NCBI RefSeq assembly: GCF_030316765.1
Contig: NZ_JASZYT010000019.1
Coordinates: 1 to 64,000 of the forward strand
DNA length: 64,000 nt
Reading direction: 5' to 3'
From: Variovorax saccharolyticus
GTDB lineage: Bacteria > Pseudomonadota > Gammaproteobacteria > Burkholderiales > Burkholderiaceae_C
Every line of letters starts with the position of its first letter. Position 1 is the stretch's first letter. This document shows, piece by piece, positions 34,454 through 41,771 of this stretch. Made by a program: the position numbers and the translations under genes. The notes below the pieces were generated by a model. The model had not been told where the DNA came from and searched no databases. It was given only the letters and a program-made list of their open reading frames with translations.

Positions 34454-34700
34454 GCCGGCGGCCTCGGGTGCCGCCGACCTCGCCGCCCTACCCGCGTCGC
34501 TGAGTCCGTTCGAGATCCGCTGTCTCTGCCGCCGGACACTCGAGTGCGAGGCGCTGCTGCAACTGGCGGTGCTCGGGATTGAACAGGCCTGCGAGCGGCA
34601 TGCGCCGGATGCAGAGTTGCGCAAGATCGCGGCGCATCTCGGCGAGGCCGAGCGCCACGCCGAGATGGCGCGTCAACTCGCCTGCCGCCGGGGTGCCTGA
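34428..34700 (+). CDS. Small helical hypothetical protein (90 aa)
   Basis: ATG 34428 follows AAGGA by 8 bases. The product has a low-complexity N terminus and then FEIRCLCRRTLECEALLQLA and a helix ending in LGEAERHAEMARQLACR. It looks like a compact helical bundle. Its TGA overlaps the next ATG (TGATG), indicating coupling with the 34700 frame. No family recognised. Confidence 0.6.
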   Translation: MSTAQPTPEPAASGAADLAALPASLSPFEIRCLCRRTLECEALLQLAVLGIEQACERHAPDAELRKIAAHLGEAERHAEMARQLACRRGA

Positions 34701-34896
34701 TGGCCACGAAATCCCTCAAGCCGGTGACGCGGGAGACGTCAGCGATGGTGGGATCGCGCTGCGCGCAAAGGGCCTGCGGTCGGGCGAGCCGGTCGATGCG
34801 GCCTGGCGCTACCACGCCGCGGTGAGGCAGCGTGTCGCCTTCGAACGTGCCGAGCGCCGGCGCTCCGGATACGCGGCGAAGCGACAAGCGCGTTGA
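34700..34896 (+). pseudogene. Frameshifted small plasmid gene
   Basis: The frame from ATG 34700 reads MATKSLKPVTRETSA and then loses coding character, stopping at 34825. The other frame resumes with IALRAKGLRSGEPVDAAWRY and HAAVRQRVAFERAERRR to 34896. Together they match the layout of a small plasmid protein I recall (SLKPVTRETSA at the start, a short strand with LRLKG, then a basic helix with AVRQ..A..KA.R). A frameshift near 34742 and loss of a middle segment would explain this. Confidence 0.5.
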
Positions 34897-34937
34897 AGCA
34901 CGCCCGACGCATCAATCGGGGCCCCGTCCCGCGGCGC

Positions 34938-34953
34938 GTTCGGCATGCCGAAC
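34938..34953. promoter_or_regulatory. Perfect 16-bp palindrome GTTCGGCATGCCGAAC
   Basis: The sequence is its own reverse complement. It lies just past the 3' end of the minus-strand gene 34974-35567 and is identical to the sites in the array at 36053-37165. An outlying copy 0.8 kb from the next one suggests a specific binding protein instead of a simple repeat. Confidence 0.75.
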
Positions 34954-34973
34954 AGCGCGCGGGACCTCACCCC

Positions 34974-35567
34974 TCAAGTCTTCCCGGGGAGCAGGCGCGC
35001 GAGCCGGCGCCGCGCGTTTGCCGGCGGCGCGTTCCTGATGGCGCCATAGGCCTCGCGCTGCGTTCTCAGCGTCGCGGCCAAGACCGCGACACTTGCGCTG
35101 TCGTAGCGCCAGATGCCCGTGACGGCGAAGCTCCCTTTCTCTCCCGCCTGAGGCCTCGGCGTCACGTGCACATCCTGCGCGCCAATGCTGGCCAGGATCT
35201 CCGAACGGATGCTGGTCAACAGCGCTTCGCGCCCCTGGAATTCGGGAATGTGCCGACTCAGCTCGATGCCCACCAGATGGATGCCCGGGTGGCGTTCCAC
35301 GATGAAGTTGACGACTTCGGCCAGGACAAGCCTTGGAAGCGCCCCGACCCGAAAATCCTCGAACCTCATCTGAATGAAGTTCTCGATCAGCACCTCCGCG
35401 CCGTCCGGGCTCAGCCTCACGGACTGCACACGACCGATCAAGGACTCGCCATCGTAGACCTCGATCCCGTCGCCCAGCACGTAGTCCCGGCCGCCAATGC
35501 CGGTGAGCCGCAGTCCCTGGAACATCATCCCCCCCGATCCATGGATGCAGAGCGGCTGCGACGCCAT
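34974..35567 (-). CDS. Hypothetical protein flanked by palindromic sites
   Basis: About 197 residues if it begins at ATG 35567 (MASQPLCIHGSGGMMFQGLR). Starts at 35528 or 35714 are possible; none has a strong ribosome-binding site. The body looks like an alpha/beta protein with GRVQSVRLSPDGAEVLIENF and VGIELSRHIPEFQGREALLT. No family recognised. Copies of the 16-bp palindrome lie on both sides (34938 and, near-perfect, 35758), so it may be regulated through, or bind, these sites. Confidence 0.65.
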   Translation of the reverse strand: MASQPLCIHGSGGMMFQGLRLTGIGGRDYVLGDGIEVYDGESLIGRVQSVRLSPDGAEVLIENFIQMRFEDFRVGALPRLVLAEVVNFIVERHPGIHLVGIELSRHIPEFQGREALLTSIRSEILASIGAQDVHVTPRPQAGEKGSFAVTGIWRYDSASVAVLAATLRTQREAYGAIRNAPPANARRRLARLLPGKT

Positions 35568-35920
35568 GCCCGAACGCTTGCGGGCGCGTCCGCAGCGGAT
35601 TCGGGTGGAGGTTTCGCGGGAGACGACATGCGCGAAGCATAGAGGGCGAAAGCGCGCTTCAGGTCCGCGGCGCGTGTATCCGGGAAAGCCTCCCGTGAAA
35701 CAGTTCGCGAACAACGCCGATTTGTCCGGAGACCGTGGGGCGACCGCGCCCGTTCGTGTTCGGCAAGCCGAACATTCAATTGGAAGCCGACCCAGTCACT
35801 TCGGCGTCCGCACCGATCGCCGCGCCCGTGAACAGGTCGCCACTGCGCCGTGAACTCCGAGGGAGGGGAGGGCTTGCCTCGTCGTCCTCACGAGGCTCCC
35901 ACCGTTCCGGATACTCCTGA
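35568..35920. promoter_or_regulatory. Upstream region of the 34974 gene with several dyads
   Basis: Contains GTTTCGCGGGAGAC at 35611-35624 on the plus strand and the related GTTTCACGGGA on the minus strand at 35691-35701, both resembling half of the general parS motif. It also contains the palindrome GTTCGCGAAC at 35703-35712 and GTTCGGCAAGCCGAAC at 35758-35773, one base from the array palindrome. This clustering fits a promoter/operator zone of the minus-strand gene. Confidence 0.5.
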
Positions 35921-36010
35921 CTGCGCTGGCTTGCGAGGACGTTCGCGTCATCGACCAGTTCTTCGTCGCCGGCGCCCGGACGCTGTCCATCGCAGAGCGG
36001 GCTGATCTTG
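35921..36010 (+). pseudogene. radC C-terminal fragment in repeat unit 1
   Basis: Translates to TALACEDVRVIDQFFVAGAR then TLSIAERADL, which aligns with the end of the RadC-like protein at 29462 (ALAMIDVRVLDHIIVAGGRS then LSFAQRGL). The catalytic HxHPSG part is absent. This is a fragment of a second, different radC gene. Confidence 0.65.
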
Positions 36011-36349
36011 CGAACCGGCACGAGACGGTTGACTGCGCGCCCCGTCACCGGAGTTCGGCATGCCGAACTCCGGATGTCGATCGCCCTTCGAACTTCGTGA
36101 CTTGCTGGCTCCAACCCTCCGGTTGTTCGGCATGTCGAACAGCAGGAGAAATGAGGGGTAGGCGACTGGACTGCGTGCCTGTCTGTCCGGGTGGCTGCAT
36201 TCGGCACGCTCTCCATGTTCGGCATGCCGAACATCGCGTCGCGTCCACCGGTGAAGGGGAGGATTGCAGCGCAGGAAGGACGACGCACCGGCGGTGTTCG
36301 GCATGCCGAACGCTGAATCCCTGAATCGCTTTGAGGCCGGGCACTTCCG

Positions 36350-36436
36350 ACTGCGCTGGCTTGCGTGGACGTTCGCGTCATCGACCACCTGGTCGTTGCC
36401 GCCGCCCGGACGCTGTCGATCGCAGAGCGCGGGCTG
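36350..36436 (+). pseudogene. radC C-terminal fragment in repeat unit 2
   Basis: Translates to TALACVDVRVIDHLVVAAAR then TLSIAERGL. It is closer to intact RadC than unit 1 and identical to unit 3. The frame runs on into the first palindrome of the unit and stops in the spacer. Confidence 0.65.
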
Positions 36437-36776
36437 TCTGGAACGGGCACGAGACGGGAGGACTGTGCGCGCCTCACCGGCGTTCGGCATGCCGAACTCC
36501 GGGTGTCGATCGCCCTTCGAACCTCGTGACTTGCTGGCGCCAACCTCCAGCTGTTCGGCATGTCGAACATCAAGAGAAATGAGGGGCAGGCGACGGGACT
36601 GCCTGCCTGTCTGTCCGGGTGGTTGCATTCGACACGCTCTCCGTGTTCGGCATGCCGAACATTGCGTCGCGCCACCGGTGATGAGGAGCATTGCAGCGCT
36701 GGAAGAACGACGCACCGGCGGTGTTCGGCATGCCGAACGCTGAATCCTTGAATCGCTTTGAGGCCGGGCACTTCCG

Positions 36777-36863
36777 ACTGCGCTGGCTTGCGTGGACGTT
36801 CGCGTCATCGACCACCTGGTCGTTGCCGCCGCCCGGACGCTGTCGATCGCAGAGCGCGGGCTG
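36777..36863 (+). pseudogene. radC C-terminal fragment in repeat unit 3
   Basis: Same translation as unit 2 (TALACVDVRVIDHLVVAAAR). The identity of units 2 and 3 implies recent duplication of the whole 427-bp block. Confidence 0.65.
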
Positions 36864-37190
36864 TCTGGAACGGGCACGAGACGGGAGGACTGTGCGCGCC
36901 TCACCGGCATTCGGCATGCCGAACTCCGGGTGTCGATCGCCCTTCGAACCTCGTGACTTGCTGGCGCCAACCTCCAGCTGTTCGGCATGTCGAACAGCAG
37001 AAGAAATGGGGGCAGGCGCTTGGACTGCGTGCCTCTCTGTCCGGGTGGCTGCATTCGACACGCTCTCCATGTTCGGCATGCCGAACATTGCGTCGCGTCC
37101 ACCGGTGAAGGGGAGGATTGCAGCGCAGAAAGGACGACGCACCGGCGGTGTTCGTCATGCCGAACGCTGAGTCCTTGAATCGCTTTGAGG

Positions 37191-37199
37191 GCAGGATAG
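37191..37199 (-). other. oriT: Candidate oriT nic site, CTATCCTG|C
   Basis: The minus strand reads CTATCCTGCCC from 37199 downward. The same eleven bases, as I recall them, span the nick of the RP4 (IncP-alpha) oriT, where cleavage is after the G. It lies 38 bases before the mobC-like gene and 576 bases before the MOBP-type relaxase, the expected place. The nick would fall between 37192 and 37191, and the 5' end would lead toward lower coordinates. Homology is by short motif and position only. Confidence 0.55.
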
Positions 37200-37236
37200 A
37201 CTGGCGTCAGACATTGTTAACGCCCCATCGTCCACC

Positions 37237-37782
37237 ATGCCCGCTCCGGCCCGTTCCGCAGTCATCGGTACTCGAAGCTCGCGCGACACGAAGGCTCGGT
37301 TTGCCGCCCTGGCGGCGCGTCGCGGACTCACCGAATCGGCGCTGTTGGCCTTGGTCATCGACGAGGTCATTGGCAGCAACTCGGACGACGCTTTACCTAC
37401 TTTGGGCCGAAGCGCAGAGGCGGGTTGCGCCACTGAGCGCGTCACGCTGCGCTTGCGTCCCGGCGACCGTGCGTTGGCCGACTTGCGCGCCGCGGGCCGT
37501 CGCATGAGGACCGCGAGCTACTTGTCGATGCTTGTACGCAGCCATGTCCGTGCCGCCCCGGTGATGCCTCCCGGCGAGCTCGAGGAGTTGAGATGCGCAG
37601 CCGGCCTTCTGGCGGCGCTGCTTCGCCAGCTGAGGACCATCGACACCTCGGGAAGGCCTGGGTTGACGACGATCGAATCGGATTTGCTGATCGACATCGG
37701 GCACGCCGTCGAAAGCGCTCGCGATGCCGTCGCGGCCGTTGTTCGCGCGAACCTCAGGAGCTGGGAGACCGGCCATGCCTAG
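37237..37782 (+). CDS. MobC-like relaxosome accessory protein
   Basis: 181 residues. The N terminus holds a ribbon-helix-helix-like region (RSSRDTKARFAALAARRGLT, then ESALLALVIDEVI). The middle ERVTLRLRPGDRALADLRA and MRTASYLSMLVRSHVRA also resembles mobilisation proteins. It overlaps the relaxase start by 8 bases. Such proteins bind oriT and help the relaxase open the nick region. No ribosome-binding site is evident. Confidence 0.75.
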   Translation: MPAPARSAVIGTRSSRDTKARFAALAARRGLTESALLALVIDEVIGSNSDDALPTLGRSAEAGCATERVTLRLRPGDRALADLRAAGRRMRTASYLSMLVRSHVRAAPVMPPGELEELRCAAGLLAALLRQLRTIDTSGRPGLTTIESDLLIDIGHAVESARDAVAAVVRANLRSWETGHA

Positions 37783-38848
37783 GCGCATGGTGGCCCTGCC
37801 GCGCACGTCGGGGATGGAGCTCGACATCGTCAGCTACGGCCGACGCGGGCCGGGCGCACCCACTGTGTTCAACGTCGAGCAGATCGAGCAAGTGAAGCGA
37901 ACCGTCGGTCACTCGCCCGAGGTCATGGTCAAAGTGTCGGGCGGCGCGCGCGAAGCTGGAGGCGCCCGAGCGCATCTGCAGTACCTCGATCGACACGGGA
38001 AGCTCGAGATCGAGACCGATGAGGGGGTTGTGCTGCGCGGCCGGGGCGTTGCGGAAGGTCTCATTGCCGATTGGCAACTCGATCTGTGTCGGAGCCAGTA
38101 CCGGCCAAAGCCCATGGCGGGCAGAGACACGCGGGCCAAGCTGGTGCACAACCTTGTGTTGTCGATGCCTGCAGGCACGCCCCCACAGAAGGTGCTTCAG
38201 GCGGCTCGCATGTTTGCGCGCGAGAACTTCGCATTGCAGTACCGCTATGCCATGGTCCTGCACACCGACCAGGCCCATCCCCATGTGCATCTGGTCGTGA
38301 AATGCGAGCATGAGTTCGAGCCGGGGAGACGCCTGTATGTGCGCAAGGAGACGCTGCGCCGCTGGCGGGAGCAGTTCGCGACGCTGCTGCGCGAAGAGGG
38401 CGTGGCTGCCAATGCGACGCCGCGTCAACTGCGCGGCGCCAGGAAGAGTTTGAAGGATCCGATCCACCACCGCCTGCGGGCGCTGCGGTTCGCGGCTTCG
38501 GAGGTGAATGATGGCAACGCCGCACACGTCGCTGCGCCAAGGGAATCCAGCTTCATGCGTGCGCGTCTTTCGCGCATCGCCAAGGACCTCCCGGCAGGAA
38601 CCGTCGCAGAAGACCAGGGACAGTCGAGGCTGACGGCGACCCATGTCGAGGTCGTGAACGGTTGGCGAGGTGTGGCACAAACCCTACGGACGCAAGGGAT
38701 CACGGCGCTCGCGAGCCAAGTGGAGCACTTTGTCCTGCGGCTGCCTCGGCCCGTGACCGACCGCATCCATTTGCAGGCGGGCTTGCTGGCCCACCTCCAG
38801 ACGCAGCGGCGTGCCGCGGCGCAGAGTCGCAACGCGCGAAGTCGGTGA
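37775..38848 (+). CDS. MOBP-type relaxase
   Basis: 357 residues from ATG 37775, preceded by GGGAG. The relaxase fold spans about 40-240: motif I region ARAHLQYLDRHGKLEIETD (candidate catalytic Tyr), motif with LVHNLVLSMPAGTP, and the metal-binding three-His motif HTDQAHPHVHLVVK. The C-terminal part (about 250-357) is helical and basic. It would nick oriT and pilot the strand to the VirD4 coupling protein encoded at 52885. The size is small for a MOBP relaxase, lacking a primase or helicase. Confidence 0.88.
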   Translation: MPRRMVALPRTSGMELDIVSYGRRGPGAPTVFNVEQIEQVKRTVGHSPEVMVKVSGGAREAGGARAHLQYLDRHGKLEIETDEGVVLRGRGVAEGLIADWQLDLCRSQYRPKPMAGRDTRAKLVHNLVLSMPAGTPPQKVLQAARMFARENFALQYRYAMVLHTDQAHPHVHLVVKCEHEFEPGRRLYVRKETLRRWREQFATLLREEGVAANATPRQLRGARKSLKDPIHHRLRALRFAASEVNDGNAAHVAAPRESSFMRARLSRIAKDLPAGTVAEDQGQSRLTATHVEVVNGWRGVAQTLRTQGITALASQVEHFVLRLPRPVTDRIHLQAGLLAHLQTQRRAAAQSRNARSR

Positions 38849-39337
38849 GGCTCTTGGCGATGAGGCTTCCAGTGCGGCGGAGCCCGTCCATTCGCCACGC
38901 CTCAGCCGTCTCGGCGGGTTCACGTCGTGCTTCCGAGTCCAGGGGGCACTTAGAGCGCTGCGTCGCGCCAGACCTGAAGCCAAGGCGCGTGCAGTAAATT
39001 GCAGTGGGGGTCGAACTGCCGGCTCGGGCTGCCCGGCGCGTGAGGCACAAGCCAGAGGGCGTGAGCGTAAGCCAGAGAACCGTGCAATCGAAGCTACAGC
39101 AGTCACGACGAGGCTAGGAACACTCAAACATTGGTCCTGCTCGTCTCGGATTGAGAAGAGCGAGGGCCCGTGAGTCGCGAGCGATACGCGGAAGTGGGAT
39201 AGGGCGTGTCGTCCAAGTTTGCTAGCCCGCACAACCAGTTGCTCCGGCTGGCGAGCATTCCTCGCGTGCCGCGGTACAGGCCGCGTCCCGGCCATGATGG
39301 CACACCATGGTGAACGAGTCACCCTGCGAACGGGACG
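38849..39337. other. Intergenic region without a supported gene
   Basis: About 490 bases between the relaxase and the RRM gene terminator. This is the right edge of the mobilisation block. No att-like repeat recognised. Confidence 0.35.
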
Positions 39338-39368
39338 AAAAAAAACCGGCCCAGGGGAGCCGGCTTTT
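39338..39368 (-). terminator. Rho-independent terminator of the RRM gene
   Basis: On the minus strand the stem GCCGG (from the gccggctccc side) pairs with CCGGC around a short loop and is followed by a run of eight T. It lies 18 bases past the stop of the RRM gene. The plus strand has a shorter T run (ggctttt), so weak bidirectional activity is possible. Confidence 0.8.
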
Positions 39369-39385
39369 CAGAGGAGTTACTGGGC

Positions 39386-39736
39386 TCAGTAACGACCACC
39401 GCCGTAACCACCAGTGCCATAGCCAACATCCGAGCGCTTGGCGGCACTGTAGCCGGCCGGGCTGTAGCCACCCGAGCCGCTACTCTCTTCGCGGGGCCGA
39501 GCCAGGTTGACGACAATCGAGCGTCCATCGACGGACATCCCGTTCAGGCCGGTGATGGCGGCTTGGGCGACTTCGGCAGACGCCATTTCGACAAAGCCGA
39601 AGCCCTTGGAGCGGCCGGTCTCACGGTCCATCATGACTTTGGCTGAAGAGACCCTGCCAAACTCGGCAAAGTTGCTTTCCAGGCTGGAATCGGTCACGGA
39701 ATAGGGCAGGTTGCCCACGTAGATTTTCTTGCTCAT
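39386..39736 (-). CDS. RRM-domain RNA-binding protein
   Basis: 116 residues from ATG 39736. One RNA recognition motif: RNP2 is IYVGNLPYS (residues 4-12) and RNP1 is KGFGFVEM (about 43-50). The C-terminal 35 residues are rich in Gly, Tyr and Ser (GYGTGGYGGGRY). Bacterial proteins of this type bind RNA and are often cold- or stress-induced. A terminator follows. Confidence 0.9.
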   Translation of the reverse strand: MSKKIYVGNLPYSVTDSSLESNFAEFGRVSSAKVMMDRETGRSKGFGFVEMASAEVAQAAITGLNGMSVDGRSIVVNLARPREESSGSGGYSPAGYSAAKRSDVGYGTGGYGGGRY

Positions 39737-39856
39737 GGAAAGAGCCTTTCTGAATGAAGATACGCAACGTAGGTCGCGCCGTTGGAACACGCGTGTGCGG
39801 ATCGGAACTCCGCAGCAACTGGCACGGGGGTGAGTGGGATCTGCGGCAGCAGATCG

Positions 39857-40066
39857 TCAGCACGCAGGGGGGTGTGCCATGCACGTTTGCAGCCAGCCCT
39901 GGGTGACTGCAAACAGCCGGGCGGCTTCGCGCGAGGCAAAGGCTTTGTCGAAACGGAATACTCGGCAGTAGCTGCCGTTACCCTGGGAGCGCTGGACCGA
40001 GAAGGAGGCGCGAAAGCGGCCGCAGTCGGTCTGGTGTGTCGCGGGCGAGACGACATATTTGCCCAT
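39857..40066 (-). CDS. Conserved hypothetical protein (69 aa)
   Basis: 69 residues beginning MGKYVVSPATHQTDCGRFRA and containing VFRFDKAFASREAARLFAVT. The pattern (strand-rich start, then a helix with ASREAARLFAVTQGWL) is familiar from uncharacterised Burkholderiales proteins, often next to RRM or cold-shock genes. Ribosome-binding site weak. It lies upstream of, and in the same direction as, the RRM gene. Confidence 0.6.
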   Translation of the reverse strand: MGKYVVSPATHQTDCGRFRASFSVQRSQGNGSYCRVFRFDKAFASREAARLFAVTQGWLQTCMAHPPAC

Positions 40067-40633
40067 GGAAATGGCGATGTTAGGAATCTAATTCATTCAG
40101 GATCGCAGGCTTGCATCAACCTGCGCTGAGCATCTAAGAACTCGATTGGCTGCAGCTCCACAGACCAATAGGGCGACAAAGTCGCAAACGCGGCCTGCGT
40201 GGGGCATCTTCGCCTCTGCAGGCGTTGCGGTAACTGACGACAGGTCGCCGTGACTGCAACAAGACGTATTATATCATCGCCCTGCATTAAGAGTCAGCCA
40301 TTATTCGGCTTGGTTCTAAGTCGCCGATTTCGGATGCGCCACGGGATGCGGATCGTGCGCGAAGCTCGAAAACATCTCCGCTCCCAGAACCCGGTCGTGC
40401 CGGCGCATTCGTGGCCGGCCACGGAGGCCAGGCGCAGCAGTCCCCAGCGACGAGGACTCAAAGGGGCACACCCCACCCGGGCGCGGGCCCGTTTTGCAGA
40501 CCATCCCTCGCCGTCGCGTACGGTCCAATCAGACAAGGTCAATCGGAGCTCGAATCGGCAACAAGCTAAGTGGGAGTGTGGTGCCGCTTAATTCAGATCG
40601 CGTCGAGTTCCTGCGCTGTGCCGTCGTCCTCCG
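40067..40633. other. Intergenic region without a supported gene
   Basis: About 565 bases. An AT-rich stretch near 40262-40325 (gtattatatcatcg) probably holds promoter elements of the minus-strand gene. No RNA gene recognised. Confidence 0.4.
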
Positions 40634-41284
40634 TCACCTTCTGGGCGGCAATTCGCCCGCTGCCAGTCGCACAAGCAGCGGCGCCATTTGTTCAAGCTTG
40701 ATGCAATAGGCGGGGTGATCTCCGCGGATCACGCTCAACGGCATCTCGGCGTCAACCGACTCATCGGGATCCTGGACCACACAAACACCACCCGCAGCTT
40801 CGATCGCGGTGGACCCGCTCGTTCCATCGTGGGAGTCGCCGGTCAGGACGACGCCGATCAGACGCTTGCCGTAGACACCCGCGGCCGTCTTGAACAGCGC
40901 GTCCACCGACGGCCCGGCGTCGGAGAGTGACGCGCAGGCTTCGAGCGCAATGATTCCAGGCTGCGCAACCCGCAGGTGATGGCCCAGAGGGGCCAGCACG
41001 ATGCGCCCCCGAAGGACCGAAGCGCCGTGTTTTGCATAGCCGACCGGCAATGGTGAATAGTTGCCGAGTATCTGCAGCACCGACGACGCCGGCTGAGAGG
41101 CGATGTCCAGTGAGATGAGGATCGCGGCCTCGAACCCCCGCGGTAGCCCGCTGGCGACCTTGCAGAGCGCGGTCAAACCACCCAGCGCCGCGCCGATCAC
41201 GATGACGTCGCGTGGCTCGCGCAGCAGGTTCGCGGCAATCGTGGAGCGCGACCATGCCTCAACAGCGAGCTGGGTGGGGGTCAT
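40634..41284 (-). CDS. CheB-type methylesterase homologue lacking catalytic Ser and His
   Basis: 216 residues covering only the CheB esterase domain, with no receiver. DVIVIGAALGGLTAL corresponds to the motif IGASxGG, but Ala33 replaces the catalytic Ser. The strand AILISLDIAS replaces the usual QHxP, so the catalytic His is also lost. The Asp region GVVLTGDSHDGTSG is kept. It therefore looks like a pseudoenzyme. It is translationally coupled (ATGA) to the small upstream gene. Confidence 0.8.
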   Translation of the reverse strand: MTPTQLAVEAWSRSTIAANLLREPRDVIVIGAALGGLTALCKVASGLPRGFEAAILISLDIASQPASSVLQILGNYSPLPVGYAKHGASVLRGRIVLAPLGHHLRVAQPGIIALEACASLSDAGPSVDALFKTAAGVYGKRLIGVVLTGDSHDGTSGSTAIEAAGGVCVVQDPDESVDAEMPLSVIRGDHPAYCIKLEQMAPLLVRLAAGELPPRR

Positions 41285-41514
41285 GTGGCAGGCGGTGCCA
41301 AAAATTCGGCCGAGGGAACCTTGGGAGCACTCTGCGCGTCACCTGCTTGACTGGCGATGTCATTGCGCAGCGCTTTATCCAATTGAGCGTTTTCGTGCTT
41401 CAGCCGCCTGCCGGCCATCCATACGACCGCGGGGGCGAACATGCATTCACCCATCGACCTCCCGCTGAGGCACGAACGCACGAGTATCTGGGCTGCGACA
41501 TTCGAAGTGGTCAT
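41281..41514 (-). CDS. Small protein coupled to the CheB-like gene (77 aa)
   Basis: Starts at ATG 41514 after GGGGAAAG. It begins MTTSNVAAQILVRSCLSGRS, has a short hydrophobic stretch (FAPAVVWMAG) and a helical tail. Its TGA overlaps the ATG of the CheB-like gene as ATGA, so the two are co-translated. No family recognised. Confidence 0.55.
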   Translation of the reverse strand: MTTSNVAAQILVRSCLSGRSMGECMFAPAVVWMAGRRLKHENAQLDKALRNDIASQAGDAQSAPKVPSAEFLAPPAT

Positions 41515-41771
41515 AGGCTTTCCCCGCTGGAAACAGGGTGGCTTAACCATATCGCGCACGCGCTGGGCGCTCTGTGCGGCGGCGAACAAAGCGCTCAAAG
41601 AACTTGTGCTGCTTGCCAACTTGTCGGCCTTGGTGGATTCGAGCAGGTACCGTCGCCTTTGCGGTCATCCTCTGATGTCTATCGGCTGACGTCGGGGCGT
41701 CGGGAGGGACCGCATCGGAGCTGCAGCAGGCGCGGTTGCGGCTGTCCGCGAAGCGCGCGCGGCAGACTAGA

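Larger units (their letters stand above)
36053..37165. repeat. Array of twelve GTTCGGCATGCCGAAC palindromes
   Basis: Sites begin at 36053, 36125, 36217, 36296, 36482, 36553, 36645, 36723, 36909, 36980, 37071 and 37150. Most are exact. The second site of each unit (36125, 36553, 36980) has a C-to-T change (GGCATGTCGAAC), 36909 starts with A, and 37150 has GTCATGCC. Spacing within a unit is about 71-92 bases. With 34938 and 35758 there are fourteen sites within 2.3 kb. Confidence 0.85.
35921..37180. repeat. Three tandem repeats of about 427 bp
   Basis: Equivalent points lie at 35921, 36350 and 36777, giving periods of 429 and 427. Each unit begins with a radC-3'-like fragment and continues with four palindromic sites separated by conserved spacers (for example cgcccttcgaacctcgtgac and tgtccgggtgg). 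Units 2 and 3 are nearly identical; the first part of unit 1 is more diverged. The array ends abruptly at about 37180, just before the candidate nic site. Confidence 0.85.

Noticed and set aside
35776..37102. Long frames on both strands across the repeat array, encoding repeated FGMPN or VRHAEH peptides
   Set aside because: These peptides are translations of the palindrome GTTCGGCATGCCGAAC. Repeat periodicity near a multiple of three keeps the frames open. No ribosome-binding site or domain.
36053..37165. Considered as a CRISPR array
   Set aside because: The repeats are 16-bp palindromes with unequal 55-75-base conserved spacers that repeat between units; CRISPR spacers are unique. No cas genes nearby.
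39501..39700. Plus-strand frame opposite the RRM gene
   Set aside because: It is antisense to RNP1 and RNP2 motifs and has no independent support.
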